Below, piece by piece: positions 27,272 to 36,463 of a stretch of 64,000 bases of DNA. The position numbers were made by a program, and so were the translations under genes. Under the pieces are notes generated by a model. That model saw nothing but the letters and a program-made list of their open reading frames with translations, did no database searches and was not told the origin of the DNA. Within the stretch, counting starts at the first letter, position 1; each line of letters opens with the position of its first letter. This DNA comes from JBBQKF01 sp038326615 (lineage in GTDB: Bacteria; Bacillota; Clostridia; Saccharofermentanales; UBA5734): contig JBBQKF010000002.1 of NCBI GenBank assembly GCA_038326615.1, forward strand, positions 14,375 through 78,374, written 5' to 3'.

Positions 27272-28681
27272 ATGAGAAAAAGTTTATGTGTTATTTTATC
27301 TATGTTTATAATTGCATCATTATTTGGATGTTCAAGAAATGAAGGTGGTGGGTCATCTTTGGAATCAATTTCTATCTCGGATGTATTTGATTCATCGCCA
27401 TTGCTAAGTTTAAGTGTTGCTTCAATTTATGACGAAAGAATATCAGAAAATTTAATGACTTCAGGCCAAAATTCTTCTGATAAAGAAAACTCAACCAAAT
27501 CAATTATTTCTTCTTCACTCACAAAATCTTCAGCTATCTCGGTTGCCGAAACTCAGATCCCTGCATATTTGCAAAGTCGTAAAGCCTCTAATATGACAGC
27601 TATAAAATCAAAAATCACCGAAAGATTTCAAAGTGTGGCATTTCAATTTGTTGAAAATCGTAATAAATATGAAGCTGGAATATATTTACCTGAATTCTGG
27701 ACTACAAAGGAGTCGGGCAAAATATACACACACGGGGATATCATAGCTAATAATATTGTTGTTGGTGAGTGCAGGGTAAATATAAGTTTATTTTTAGATT
27801 GTCTGGATTGGACAATTGTTAAAGAAATAGACAGTAATGAAAAAATGCAGGTTTATTCTATGCAGGTAAAATATGAAAATGCCTCTGTGGATATTTACAG
27901 AGCAGTCTGTAATGCTCAAAATATTTCTACGTTTATTGTTATTGACATAAGACAAGATGCGATGAATCTTGATCAATTTCAAAAACTTGTAAATAAGATT
28001 AGTGCAAGACATGATTTGAGTTCAAATAAAGCAGGAGCAATTGATTATTCAAATAAATCTGCAAAAATAATTATTCTTGGCAATAGCTTTATCGGAAGTT
28101 CAGAAATCCAATCTGTATTGCAGGAAATTATTTCAGCAAACAAAAAGAATCTTTTGATAGATGTTGAAAGTATAGGCTATGCAAGCGTAAGAACTTTTGC
28201 GGATAATGAAGAAATCTCTAATCGCCTGCATAATGATTCATATGATTTCCTGTTTCTCTCAGGTTTTTATGGAAATGACGAAGTTTCTTTTAATAAGTTA
28301 ATGAATATAAAAGCTGCTAGTACAAAAATGGTAATTTTCCCTGCACATAATGAATCACCCAATTCACCTTACGAGCAATTCATAATAAGCCCAAACGCAG
28401 GAATTGCAGACTGGAAAGGCTTTGTTGAGTCATTGCTTGATGCCGGTATTGATAAATTTCGTCTTTGCATTAACGATCAATTCTTTCATTCAACAAATTT
28501 GGCTGGCTACGCGGGTGCTTGCCTTATTTATAGTTATTTATACAAATCGATACCTGTTTCTGGGACTATAGAAGCAAGAATTGCCAGAGATCAACTCAAT
28601 AATTATGGATTTGACTATGATGAAAGCATAAAATATATGGAGGAGATAAGAAAAAAGGCATACGAGTATTTATATAATTGA
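27272..28681 (+). CDS. Lipoprotein with C-terminal SGNH-hydrolase-like domain
   Basis: The N-terminus MRKSLCVILSMFIIASLFGC is a lipoprotein signal peptide with lipobox LFGC (Cys 20). A Ser-rich linker and a domain of unknown type (about 95-250) follow. The last 200 residues look like an SGNH/GDSL fold: IIILGNSFIGSSE for block I (the usual GNS/GDS Ser), and DQFFHSTNLAGYAGA in place of the catalytic DxxH block near the end. So it is probably a surface-anchored esterase or acetyl-hydrolase-like protein, or an inactive relative. A GGGGGAGG site precedes ATG. Confidence 0.7.
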   Translation: MRKSLCVILSMFIIASLFGCSRNEGGGSSLESISISDVFDSSPLLSLSVASIYDERISENLMTSGQNSSDKENSTKSIISSSLTKSSAISVAETQIPAYLQSRKASNMTAIKSKITERFQSVAFQFVENRNKYEAGIYLPEFWTTKESGKIYTHGDIIANNIVVGECRVNISLFLDCLDWTIVKEIDSNEKMQVYSMQVKYENASVDIYRAVCNAQNISTFIVIDIRQDAMNLDQFQKLVNKISARHDLSSNKAGAIDYSNKSAKIIILGNSFIGSSEIQSVLQEIISANKKNLLIDVESIGYASVRTFADNEEISNRLHNDSYDFLFLSGFYGNDEVSFNKLMNIKAASTKMVIFPAHNESPNSPYEQFIISPNAGIADWKGFVESLLDAGIDKFRLCINDQFFHSTNLAGYAGACLIYSYLYKSIPVSGTIEARIARDQLNNYGFDYDESIKYMEEIRKKAYEYLYN

Positions 28682-28801
28682 AGATACATTTTTCATAAAA
28701 ATGAACAAGTTTCAGGTATAATATGAAACAAGAAAATCACATTCGCGAAAAGATATCTTTCACGTTAATTAAGAATAAAAAAATATTTTGGAGGACAGAA
28801 T

Positions 28802-29041
28802 ATGCAAATACAAACTGCAATGAACATGCAACAACAAACAGCACCAGGTGCGGGCTTGAATTACTTCATGCCGCCATTTATTTTTCTATTAATAATTATT
28901 TTAATTATTAATGGTAGCATTTGGTCATATGTAGTGGAAAAGTTAGCAAATATAAAAGGATGGTACGGATTTAGGATTTATGGTTTTTTCTTTGGGATTA
29001 TTGCATTAATATATGTTGCTGGATTACCGGAAAAGAAATAA
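28802..29041 (+). CDS. Small two-helix membrane protein
   Basis: 79 residues, with a GGAGG well placed before ATG 28802. Residues about 20-45 and 57-75 are hydrophobic; the second helix ends FFFGIIALIYVAGLP, a pattern recurring in small clostridial membrane proteins whose role is unknown. A TATAAT at 28717-28722 may be its -10. An overlapping frame at 28723 lacks a ribosome site. Confidence 0.65.
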   Translation: MQIQTAMNMQQQTAPGAGLNYFMPPFIFLLIIILIINGSIWSYVVEKLANIKGWYGFRIYGFFFGIIALIYVAGLPEKK

Positions 29042-29160
29042 CTGTCAAAAAATAATTCGCAAACTTTAACCTAATTATATAAAATTATATTTGGTTGTCG
29101 CCATGCAACTTATAGTTGACAAAAAACCAATTGTAGATGATAGTTAAATAATTGTTTTAC

Positions 29161-29169
29161 TGTTATAAT
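29161..29169 (+). promoter_or_regulatory. Extended -10 promoter for the XRE gene
   Basis: TG-T-TATAAT directly upstream of the XRE regulator start, about 24 bases from ATG. An ideal TTGACA at 29116-29121 is too far (42 bases) to pair with this box. Confidence 0.5.
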
Positions 29170-29192
29170 TTTTGTGAAAGAGGTGATGAAAA

Positions 29193-29999
29193 ATGACTTT
29201 ATCCGAAAAAATACGATTTCTTAGAAAACAAAAAACACTTTCGCAAGAACAACTTGCAGAAAAACTTAATGTTTCACGTCAAGCGGTTTCTAAATGGGAA
29301 AGTAATCAATCTGTACCAGATGTCGACAAGATAATTGCTATAAGCAAAATATTTGAAGTTACTACTGATTATTTATTAAAAAATACTGATGAACAAAACC
29401 GAACTTTAAAAACTGAATTTTTTCAACACGAAAAAAACTTTGATAAAAAATTCATTTCAGGATTCATACTTTTTCCTTTAGGCGTGTTGTCAATAATAGT
29501 CATTTGGATTGTATTCATTAATACTAATAGAAATTATTTTTTTGAAAGAGGCAATATTAATTATCAGGGATTTAGTGCTTTTCTAAAAACATATGGTGGT
29601 TTAGAAATAATTTACTGTGCGTGTATTATAATGATATTTATCGGATTAATACTGATTTTCTACAAACAAGTGTCTTTTATTATTAAAATTCATAGAGAAA
29701 CAAAAATGAACAAGGAACAAATAATTGGTGTTTTAATACTCTTATTAACAATTGTCATATCTATAATTCCTGGTATTTTCCCCCCATTAAAAACAAGTCA
29801 TTCAATTGCAAGTCATTTAACTGATTATAGCTCTATTACTTTTGGTAGTAATATTCATATGACTTATTTTTATTTTTGCATAAACGTATCATTGTATTTA
29901 CTTTCACTTTCCCTAATTCTATTTTCTCATATAAAAACATTATCAAAAATTATTTCTAAAAAGAAATCTGAGAACACAAGCAAAATTGCTGACGGTTAA
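29193..29999 (+). CDS. XRE-family regulator with membrane C-terminus
   Basis: Residues 1-65 are a Cro/CI helix-turn-helix (MTLSEKIRFLRKQKTLSQEQ, then LNVSRQAVSKWESNQSVPDV). The rest contains four hydrophobic segments at about 88-108, 135-155, 175-195 and 225-245, so this is a membrane-tethered type of regulator common in Firmicutes. No obvious target lies next to it. AGAGGTGATG provides the ribosome site. Confidence 0.88.
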   Translation: MTLSEKIRFLRKQKTLSQEQLAEKLNVSRQAVSKWESNQSVPDVDKIIAISKIFEVTTDYLLKNTDEQNRTLKTEFFQHEKNFDKKFISGFILFPLGVLSIIVIWIVFINTNRNYFFERGNINYQGFSAFLKTYGGLEIIYCACIIMIFIGLILIFYKQVSFIIKIHRETKMNKEQIIGVLILLLTIVISIIPGIFPPLKTSHSIASHLTDYSSITFGSNIHMTYFYFCINVSLYLLSLSLILFSHIKTLSKIISKKKSENTSKIADG

Positions 30000-30205
30000 T
30001 GTGCGAAAAATAATCAAAAGGCATGAAGGGAGCAATAATGAAATTTTTAATTACTTCAATTTGGACAATATTTAATATATCAGCGTTATTGCTTATTATA
30101 TATTTTTAGTAAAGATTTTTAGAAAATATCCAAGTGAACAATAAGTAGATATAAGGAAATGAAATGCATTTTGAACATTATAGAACGAAATGGAGGTCTA
30201 AATAC

Positions 30206-31948
30206 ATGGGAAAATCCATTGATTTTATACAACCGTCAGAGGTGGCGCCGATTAAAGAAGAAATAGAAGAGTTGATCCCTCGCACAAAAAATACGCTCGG
30301 GGTATTGTTTCTAATTCCAATAGTTACAGTGGTGCTGGTGGTTTTGATATTGCCGCTTATTAAAATTCTGGTTCGTGCCTTTACTGATTATAATGTTATT
30401 GAAGTTCCTAAATTTATCGGGTTCGAAAATTTTATAAACCTGTTTTCAGACGACGAAGTTTTTCAAATTGCATTAAGAAACAATTTTGTAATTGCATTGT
30501 TTGTTACACTAATTGTCGGCACGCTGGCTTTTGTTATTTCGTGGCTGATTAGGCCAGCACATAAAGCTGTTCGATATACTATTGTCTTGTTGTTTGATCT
30601 AGTTTCGATTTTTGTGCTAGCTGGGGGAATCAGCTTTTTGTTTAGCGGGGATGTATATGGTTTTATTAACAGTCGATTGATCGAGGCGGGCAGTATTAAA
30701 GAGGCGATTCCATTTTTCTCAATGTATGCACAACAAATACAGCTGTTAATTATTTGCCTTATTCTTTTTGGCCCCATTCTTTCTGTGTTAAGTTTAATAA
30801 AAATGCGCGGGGTTTCAGGGAGTAAATTAATGAGACTATTATTTCCGCTTGAGCACAGTTTACAGATCTATTTAGCAGGCAGTTTGCCCATCTTAATCAC
30901 ACCGATTTGTTGGGGGGCCGTTATGTCAGCCGTCGGATTTCCCTCAACTGATTACTCTGCGCAAACGATAATTGATCATTTTATCGATTACGGTAGTATG
31001 CGATTTCAACTAGGATACGCTTCGGCAATCAGTGTAGTTTCTTTTGTTTTTACGGTCATATTCCTTATCATATTTTTTGTAATAAGTTTTGGCATTATGC
31101 ATCTGATTGCGTTTATTAGAAGTGAAATTGCTCTTTCAAAATCTACCCAACACCAACAGACCCAAGTAAAAAAAATAAGCGCTTATGTTATAAGTGGAGT
31201 TATGATTTTCATTGCGCTGGTTTTGCTTTTTCCACTTTTAGTCTTGCTGATGAATTCCTTTAAAGATCTTTCTGAGGTTTTTGTCTTTCCCCCAAAAATC
31301 TTCCCCAAGAAATTTGACTTGCAAAACTATACTAATTTGTTCTCAATGGACATTGGGAACTACCGCTTCTCCAGCTGGTTGTTCAATATGGCCGTTGTTC
31401 CTTTTCTCCCTGCCTTTATTGTAACAATGGTGGGCGGTATATCAGCTTTCGGTGTCGGATATTTTGAATATAAAGCTCGTCGTGCTCTTTATTTACTCAT
31501 CTTGCTATGTTTTGTGTTACTACCAACCACTATTTTACCGGATTATGCAAATAGATTTCTATCTAACAATTACCTGCTTTTAGGATTGTATGCGGTATTT
31601 TTTAGTGCAGCTCCACTGATTAGTTTTGTTTATTTCAAATCAGTTATTGAACGATCACGCCAATATGGTTACAACTTGATTTCGGCGATGGTGCTTAACT
31701 GTATTCCGGTGTTTTTCATATCCTATTTGATGTGCTACGTAAATCCATTTGTGAACGGATTCTTATATGGTAAGGCAAGTTTTACAATACACTTTATATT
31801 TGTACCATTGGGTGGAAACGCTCGTATAGGTATTTCCTGGGCTGCTATATCTATTTTAACCGGAATAGCGTTTGGAGTATTGTTGATTGCGGCTATAACT
31901 GCGATGATATTTTTCCCACGAAAAAAGAATTGCAAAAATGAACAGTGA
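30206..31948 (+). CDS. Fused MalF-MalG-type sugar ABC permease
   Basis: A single 580-residue protein that joins two binding-protein-dependent permease units. The first half (about 1-300) starts TKNTLGVLFLIPIVTVVLVV with RAFTDYNVIEVPKFIGFENF, the MalF/UgpA pattern. The second (about 320-580) has LVLLFPLLVLLMNSFKDLSE and FPPKIFPKKFDLQNYTNLFS, the MalG/UgpE pattern. The EAA loop that docks the ATPase is not recognisable in either half. ATG 30206 follows GGAGG by nine bases. No ATPase or solute-binding gene is adjacent, so function is doubtful or depends on partners elsewhere. Confidence 0.72.
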   Translation: MGKSIDFIQPSEVAPIKEEIEELIPRTKNTLGVLFLIPIVTVVLVVLILPLIKILVRAFTDYNVIEVPKFIGFENFINLFSDDEVFQIALRNNFVIALFVTLIVGTLAFVISWLIRPAHKAVRYTIVLLFDLVSIFVLAGGISFLFSGDVYGFINSRLIEAGSIKEAIPFFSMYAQQIQLLIICLILFGPILSVLSLIKMRGVSGSKLMRLLFPLEHSLQIYLAGSLPILITPICWGAVMSAVGFPSTDYSAQTIIDHFIDYGSMRFQLGYASAISVVSFVFTVIFLIIFFVISFGIMHLIAFIRSEIALSKSTQHQQTQVKKISAYVISGVMIFIALVLLFPLLVLLMNSFKDLSEVFVFPPKIFPKKFDLQNYTNLFSMDIGNYRFSSWLFNMAVVPFLPAFIVTMVGGISAFGVGYFEYKARRALYLLILLCFVLLPTTILPDYANRFLSNNYLLLGLYAVFFSAAPLISFVYFKSVIERSRQYGYNLISAMVLNCIPVFFISYLMCYVNPFVNGFLYGKASFTIHFIFVPLGGNARIGISWAAISILTGIAFGVLLIAAITAMIFFPRKKNCKNEQ

Positions 31949-31986
31949 CATCGTTTATGGATTAGATACAGAAGGAGAAGATTGCT

Positions 31987-32022
31987 ATGACTGATCAATT
32001 ATTAAATAAGATGGTTTGCTAG
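31987..32022 (+). other. 11-codon reading frame with ribosome site after the fused permease
   Basis: AAGGAGAAG followed by ATG 31987 and a frame of only 11 codons. It has the look of the start of a lost downstream gene of the transporter operon. Not a supported gene. Confidence 0.3.
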
Positions 32023-32061
32023 CAATCCTTGATTCCGGTGGTTACGTTTTTTGACAAATAA

Positions 32062-32070
32062 TGGTATAAT
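32062..32070 (+). promoter_or_regulatory. Extended -10 element upstream of metG
   Basis: TGGTATAAT about 65 bases before metG ATG 32134. A nearby TTGACA (32051-32056) is only eight bases away and cannot be its -35. Confidence 0.5.
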
Positions 32071-32133
32071 CTTATGAATATATTTTAATGACAGACAAAT
32101 TTCGCCACACAGTATGGCGCAGCGGAGGCCTTC

Positions 32134-34353
32134 ATGAGAAAATCATTTTATCTAACAACTCCAATTTACTATCCAAGCGGAAATCTCCACATCGGACATT
32201 CCTACACTACAGTTGCGGCTGACGCGCTGTGCAGATATAAGAGATTAAAAGGGTTTGACGTAATGTTTCTGACTGGCACAGATGAGCACGGACAGAAAAT
32301 TGAACGTAAAGCAAAGGCTGCAGGCATAACTCCTAAAGTGTATGTTGACAATATTGTTGTTGGGATTAAAAGTTTATGGAACACTCTTGACATAAAGTAT
32401 GACAGGTTTATAAGAACAACAGATGAAGAGCATGAAGCGGCTATCAAATATATTTTTCAAAAGCTTTACGACAAGGGCGATATTTACAAAAGTGAATATG
32501 AAGGATGGTATTGCACTCCATGTGAATCATTTTGGACAGAAACGCAACTAGTAGATGGTAAATGTCCTGATTGTAAAAGACCAGTTGAAAGAACTAGGGA
32601 AGAAAGTTATTTTTTCAGAATTTCAAAATATCAGCAGGCGTTGATTGATCTTTTTGAGCAAAATCCTGATTTTATTCAGCCAGCATCACGTGCTAATGAG
32701 ATGTTAAATAATTTTTTGCGACCTGGGTTAGATGATCTTTGCGTATCACGAACAACATTTGATTGGGGAGTAAAAGTTCCTTTTGATGATAAGCATGTCG
32801 TTTATGTTTGGATTGACGCATTATCCAATTACATTACGGCTCTTGGATATCCTGATGATCAAAATGGCGATTTTGCAAAATACTGGCCAGCTGATGTGCA
32901 TCTTGTTGGTAAGGAAATCGTTAGATTTCATACTATTATATGGCCTGCAATGCTTATGGCACTTGATATTCCGCTGCCAAAGAAGATTTTCGGACACGGC
33001 TGGCTTTTGCTTGATGGTGGGAAAATTTCAAAATCAAAGGAGAACAATACAGCAAATATTGTTGACCCGGTTATTTTGTGTAATCGATACGGCGTAGATG
33101 CAGTGAGATATTTCTTGCTACGTGAGGTTCCATTTGGTTCTGATGGTATTTTTACAAATGAACTTCTTGTACAAAGAACTAATTCTGATCTGGCAAATGA
33201 TCTTGGGAATCTTGTAAGCAGGACATCTGCTATGATTGAAAAATATTTCGCTGGGATAATTCCAGAGGATAAACTAAGTGATTCACTTGATAATGAGCTT
33301 GTTGATATGGGTGGCAAGCTTCTTTCTAAAGTCGAAGATTCAATGGAAAAATTGCAATTTAGTGTTGCACTTTCAGAAATATGGAAAGTTATTGCGCGGT
33401 GTAATAAATATATTGACGAGACAGCACCATGGGTTTTGGCAAAAGATACTACAAACAATCCTCGTCTTGCAATGGTAATGTTTAATCTTGCCGAATCAAT
33501 AAGAATTATTTCGATTTTGTTATTGCCGTTTATGCCTAAGTCCTCTCCATTAATTTGGGAAAACATGGGAATCGAAGACGCTTCAATCTGCTCTTGGGAT
33601 AGTGCATCTAAATTTGGTTTGTATCAAACACATTCTGGAATTAAGAAAATGCCAGTTATGTTTCCTCGCATTGACCTTGCAAAAGAACTTGAAGAGCTAT
33701 CTAAGTTAAATGAGAATGCAAATTCGGATAGTAACGATAATGAAAGCGACGATTTAGCCCAAAAAGCAAAAAGCAATGGTGCCGACGTAGGCAGTAGAAA
33801 CCCAGACAAAGATTCAGCAGAAAATAACAACAAAAATAATAATAATAATAATATAGGCAACAATAATGTAAACAACGATAGAAATAATACTAAAAACGAA
33901 ACAAGTAGCAATGATAAAAATAATAATGTTACAGAAAAAGAGAAAGCGAGCAATAGCAAAACAATGGATGAAAAATCAATAAATTTGGCAAATTTAGCAA
34001 ATTCGCCAGAACAAACAGAGGGCGTAGCATACATCGATTTTACAGACTTTACAAAAGTAGAAATCAAGACGGGCAAAATTCTTGAATGTGAGAAAGTTAC
34101 TGGTTCAGAAAAGCTTCTTCAATCAAAAATTGACATCGGAAATGAAACACGCCAGGTTCTTTCTGGAATTGCAAAGTGGTACACTCCTGAAGAAATGACT
34201 GGTAAGACCGTTATTCTCGTAACAAATCTTAAACCAAGAAAAATGATGGGAAAAGAATCCAATGGAATGATTCTTTGTGCAAGTACTTCAAGCGGTGCTC
34301 TCAAAATTCTTACTGTCGAAGGGGATATTGAACCTGGCGCTGAGGTAGGCTGA
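32134..34353 (+). CDS. metG: Methionyl-tRNA synthetase with C-terminal tRNA-binding domain
   Basis: Class I synthetase charging tRNAMet. HIGHSY at residue 20, TGTDEHGQKI, a zinc knuckle with CTPC and CPDC (about 129-148), and the KMSKS loop as KISKSKEN (about 298). After the anticodon-binding helices comes an in-frame Asn/Ser/Asp/Lys-rich linker of about 100 residues (about 522-625, encoded near 33700-34010), then the EMAP/Trbp111 OB-fold domain (about 632-739; DFTKVEIKTGKILECEKV and NLKPRKMMGKESNGM). The linker is much longer than usual. CGGAGG precedes ATG; tatD starts just two bases after the stop. Confidence 0.96.
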   Translation: MRKSFYLTTPIYYPSGNLHIGHSYTTVAADALCRYKRLKGFDVMFLTGTDEHGQKIERKAKAAGITPKVYVDNIVVGIKSLWNTLDIKYDRFIRTTDEEHEAAIKYIFQKLYDKGDIYKSEYEGWYCTPCESFWTETQLVDGKCPDCKRPVERTREESYFFRISKYQQALIDLFEQNPDFIQPASRANEMLNNFLRPGLDDLCVSRTTFDWGVKVPFDDKHVVYVWIDALSNYITALGYPDDQNGDFAKYWPADVHLVGKEIVRFHTIIWPAMLMALDIPLPKKIFGHGWLLLDGGKISKSKENNTANIVDPVILCNRYGVDAVRYFLLREVPFGSDGIFTNELLVQRTNSDLANDLGNLVSRTSAMIEKYFAGIIPEDKLSDSLDNELVDMGGKLLSKVEDSMEKLQFSVALSEIWKVIARCNKYIDETAPWVLAKDTTNNPRLAMVMFNLAESIRIISILLLPFMPKSSPLIWENMGIEDASICSWDSASKFGLYQTHSGIKKMPVMFPRIDLAKELEELSKLNENANSDSNDNESDDLAQKAKSNGADVGSRNPDKDSAENNNKNNNNNNIGNNNVNNDRNNTKNETSSNDKNNNVTEKEKASNSKTMDEKSINLANLANSPEQTEGVAYIDFTDFTKVEIKTGKILECEKVTGSEKLLQSKIDIGNETRQVLSGIAKWYTPEEMTGKTVILVTNLKPRKMMGKESNGMILCASTSSGALKILTVEGDIEPGAEVG

Positions 34354-34355
34354 TT

Positions 34356-35141
34356 ATGCTTTTTGATACACATGCCCATATCAATGATAAGCGGTTTTCA
34401 GATGATTATAAAGAAGTTATTGACAGGGCATTTGCAGGTGGTGTATCAAAGATACTAATTGCAGGTGCAGATTATGAATCATCTTTGTCGGCTTTTGAAA
34501 TGTCAAAGATTGACCAGAGACTTTATTGTTCATTGGGTGTACACCCTCATGATGCTAAGTATTTTAATGATTCAATGTTATCGGATTTTCAAAAAATGAT
34601 TGAAGAAAATCCAAGGAAAATTGTTGCGATTGGAGAAATTGGCCTTGATTATTATTACGATTATTCCCCTCGCGACATTCAAAAAACTGCCTTCGAAAAG
34701 CAAATCGAATTTGCTGTAGATATTGGCTTGCCAATTATTGTTCACGACCGGGATGCTCATGGAGATTGCATTGATGTTATAAAACACTATGCTAAATCAG
34801 GCGTTTTGGCAAAAAATCCAGGAATATTTCATTGCTACTCCGGAAGTGGCGAGATGGCCAAAATCCTTTTAAATCTTGGATTTTACCTTTCGTTTGCAGG
34901 TCCGATTACATTTAAAAATGCAAAAAAAGCACTTGAATTCTTACCATCAATACCACTTGATCGAATCCTTATTGAAACAGATTGCCCATATCTGACACCT
35001 GAACCTTTTCGTGGGAAGCGAAATGAACCTTTATATGTGGGATATGTTGCAGGTAAACTTGCCGAAATTTATGGTAAATCGATTGAGGAAATTGAAGATA
35101 TAACATTTAAAAATGCATGTCGAATATTTAGAATTGAATAA
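34356..35141 (+). CDS. tatD: TatD-family metal-dependent DNase
   Basis: Metal-dependent hydrolase with the amidohydrolase-like fold. Metal ligands are seen in DTHAHIND (first His pair), GEIGLDYYYD, IIVHDRDAH, FHCYSGSGEMA, and ETDCPYLTP. Length 261 is normal. In Firmicutes it typically follows metG (yabD locus). Two bases after the metG stop; ends at a strong terminator. Confidence 0.95.
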   Translation: MLFDTHAHINDKRFSDDYKEVIDRAFAGGVSKILIAGADYESSLSAFEMSKIDQRLYCSLGVHPHDAKYFNDSMLSDFQKMIEENPRKIVAIGEIGLDYYYDYSPRDIQKTAFEKQIEFAVDIGLPIIVHDRDAHGDCIDVIKHYAKSGVLAKNPGIFHCYSGSGEMAKILLNLGFYLSFAGPITFKNAKKALEFLPSIPLDRILIETDCPYLTPEPFRGKRNEPLYVGYVAGKLAEIYGKSIEEIEDITFKNACRIFRIE

Positions 35142-35167
35142 ACAATAAGATTATTTTCTAGTTAATT

Positions 35168-35211
35168 GCCAGTATAGAAGTCGTAAACTTCTTTGAGTAC
35201 TGGCTTTTTTT
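35168..35211 (+). terminator. Terminator after metG-tatD
   Basis: GCCAGTA (35168-35174) pairs with TACTGGC (35198-35204), with an inner GAAGT/ACTTC stem, then a seven-base T run. Confidence 0.88.
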
Positions 35212-35259
35212 AATATTTGTGGAAATTCAAAAAATTTAAAAATATTTTTAATAAACATA

Positions 35260-35289
35260 TTGACAAAACAATATTATACGAGCTATAAT
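35260..35289 (+). promoter_or_regulatory. Promoter of the PadR operon
   Basis: TTGACA (35260-35265), 18-bp spacer, TATAAT (35284-35289), both boxes perfect. The ten bases GCTATAATAT occur here (35282-35291) and again at 35310-35319, so the -10 is part of a direct repeat that may be the binding site of PadR itself. Confidence 0.8.
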
Positions 35290-35349
35290 ATAACTGCGAT
35301 ACTATATTGGCTATAATATTGATAAGGGAATAGCAAGGAGGGAAGAATA

Positions 35350-35670
35350 ATGACATTTCATTCAAATGCAGTTCTATTGGACGCCGTTGTTTTGGCTGTT
35401 GTTGCCAGAGATGGTACATATGGTTATAAGATTACACAAGATGTAAGACTTGCTATTGATATCTCTGAGTCAACGTTGTATCCTGTATTAAGAAGATTAG
35501 AGAAAGACAATTGCCTTGATACATACGACATGGAGTTTGCTGGAAGGAACAGAAGATACTACAAGATTACGGACAGAGGAAGAAACCTTTTAACAAATTA
35601 CTTAATTGAGTGGGAAAACTACAAAAACAGAATTGATCAAGTTTTTCATGGAGGTGGGATAAATGGGTAA
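35350..35670 (+). CDS. PadR-family transcriptional regulator
   Basis: A 106-residue winged-helix regulator: LDAVVLAVVARDGTYGYKI, the recognition segment ISESTLYPVLRRLEKDNCL and YYKITDRGRNLL. It is the first gene of the common PadR-DUF1700-DUF4097 operon, which in Firmicutes is linked with envelope stress. AAGGAGGG precedes ATG. The next gene starts inside its last codons. Autorepression is likely from the repeated element in its promoter, but this is inference. Confidence 0.92.
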   Translation: MTFHSNAVLLDAVVLAVVARDGTYGYKITQDVRLAIDISESTLYPVLRRLEKDNCLDTYDMEFAGRNRRYYKITDRGRNLLTNYLIEWENYKNRIDQVFHGGGING

Positions 35671-36463
35671 GAGTGAGTTTATTGATAAGTTGCAGGATGA
35701 GCTGAAATTGATTCCCGCAGAAGAAAGAGAAAATGCACTTAAATATTACAGGGAATATTTTGATGACGCTGGAGTTGAAAATGAGCAAAAAGTTCTTGAC
35801 GAACTCGAATCACCTGAAGTGATAGCGGCTGGGATTAAAAATGATCTTGGATTTGACAAGAGTGCACAACAGACAAATGAGACAAGCAATAATGCTAATA
35901 CTAATACTAATACTAATACTAGTAATCCTAATCCTAATCCTAATCCTAATCCTAATAATCCTAACCCTAATCCTAATCCTAATACTACTAATAGTGCTAA
36001 TAATGAAAGTGCAAAAACAGTTGACTCGACAAAGAACACTTCGTTTACCGATCAAAAAGTCAATATTGGTAAAAAGTCTTTTCCGATTTGGGCAATAATA
36101 TTGATTGCAATTTTGTTTATTCCAGTAATCATACCAGCAGTGGCAGGGATTTTTGGAACATCGGTAGGACTTGTTTTTGGAGCAATTGGAATTGCAATAG
36201 GATTTTTCGCAGCCGCCATAGGTGTTATCGTATCAGGCGTTGCACTCGCAATCTGGGGAATAGCTACAATTATTGCTGGCGCCATTCTGAATGGATTACT
36301 TTTGATTGGTCTTGGGCTCTTCCTCATTGGTCTTGGATTAGTTTTCCTGACGTTGGCACTACAATTTTTCATAGTCTGGATACCTAAATTTGTAAAGTGG
36401 ATAATTAATTTGTTTAGAAATGGATTTAGATATTCTTCAGGTAGGAAAGGGGAATTTGCATGA
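35663..36463 (+). CDS. DUF1700 (HAAS) membrane protein with Asn-Pro repeat linker
   Basis: The N-terminal HAAS helical domain (MGKSEFIDKLQDELKLIP and YYREYFDDAG) is followed by a linker of tandem Asn-Thr and Asn-Pro dipeptides (about residues 75-115; DNA units AATACT and AATCCT), then three or four hydrophobic helices with many Gly/Ile/Ala (about 135-250). The protein probably pairs with PadR or the DUF4097 partner at the membrane. The ribosome site GGTGGG is close to ATG 35663, which overlaps padR. It overlaps the next gene by four bases. Confidence 0.86.
   Translation: MGKSEFIDKLQDELKLIPAEERENALKYYREYFDDAGVENEQKVLDELESPEVIAAGIKNDLGFDKSAQQTNETSNNANTNTNTNTSNPNPNPNPNPNNPNPNPNPNTTNSANNESAKTVDSTKNTSFTDQKVNIGKKSFPIWAIILIAILFIPVIIPAVAGIFGTSVGLVFGAIGIAIGFFAAAIGVIVSGVALAIWGIATIIAGAILNGLLLIGLGLFLIGLGLVFLTLALQFFIVWIPKFVKWIINLFRNGFRYSSGRKGEFA
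35896..35993 (+). repeat. 6-bp coding repeat (AATACT)n-(AATCCT)n
   Basis: In-frame hexanucleotide repeats giving (Asn-Thr)n and (Asn-Pro)n inside the DUF1700 gene. A likely site for length change without frameshift. Confidence 0.9.

Noticed and set aside
32051..32070. TTGACA and TATAAT as a promoter for metG
   Set aside because: The two boxes are only eight bases apart; only the extended -10 is credible.
35935..35990. Telomere-like (CCTAAT)n repeat
   Set aside because: It is an in-frame coding repeat for Asn-Pro in a bacterial gene.
35746..36039. Minus-strand Leu/Gly- and Ile/Arg-rich frames
   Set aside because: They are the complement of the AATCCT coding repeat in the DUF1700 gene.
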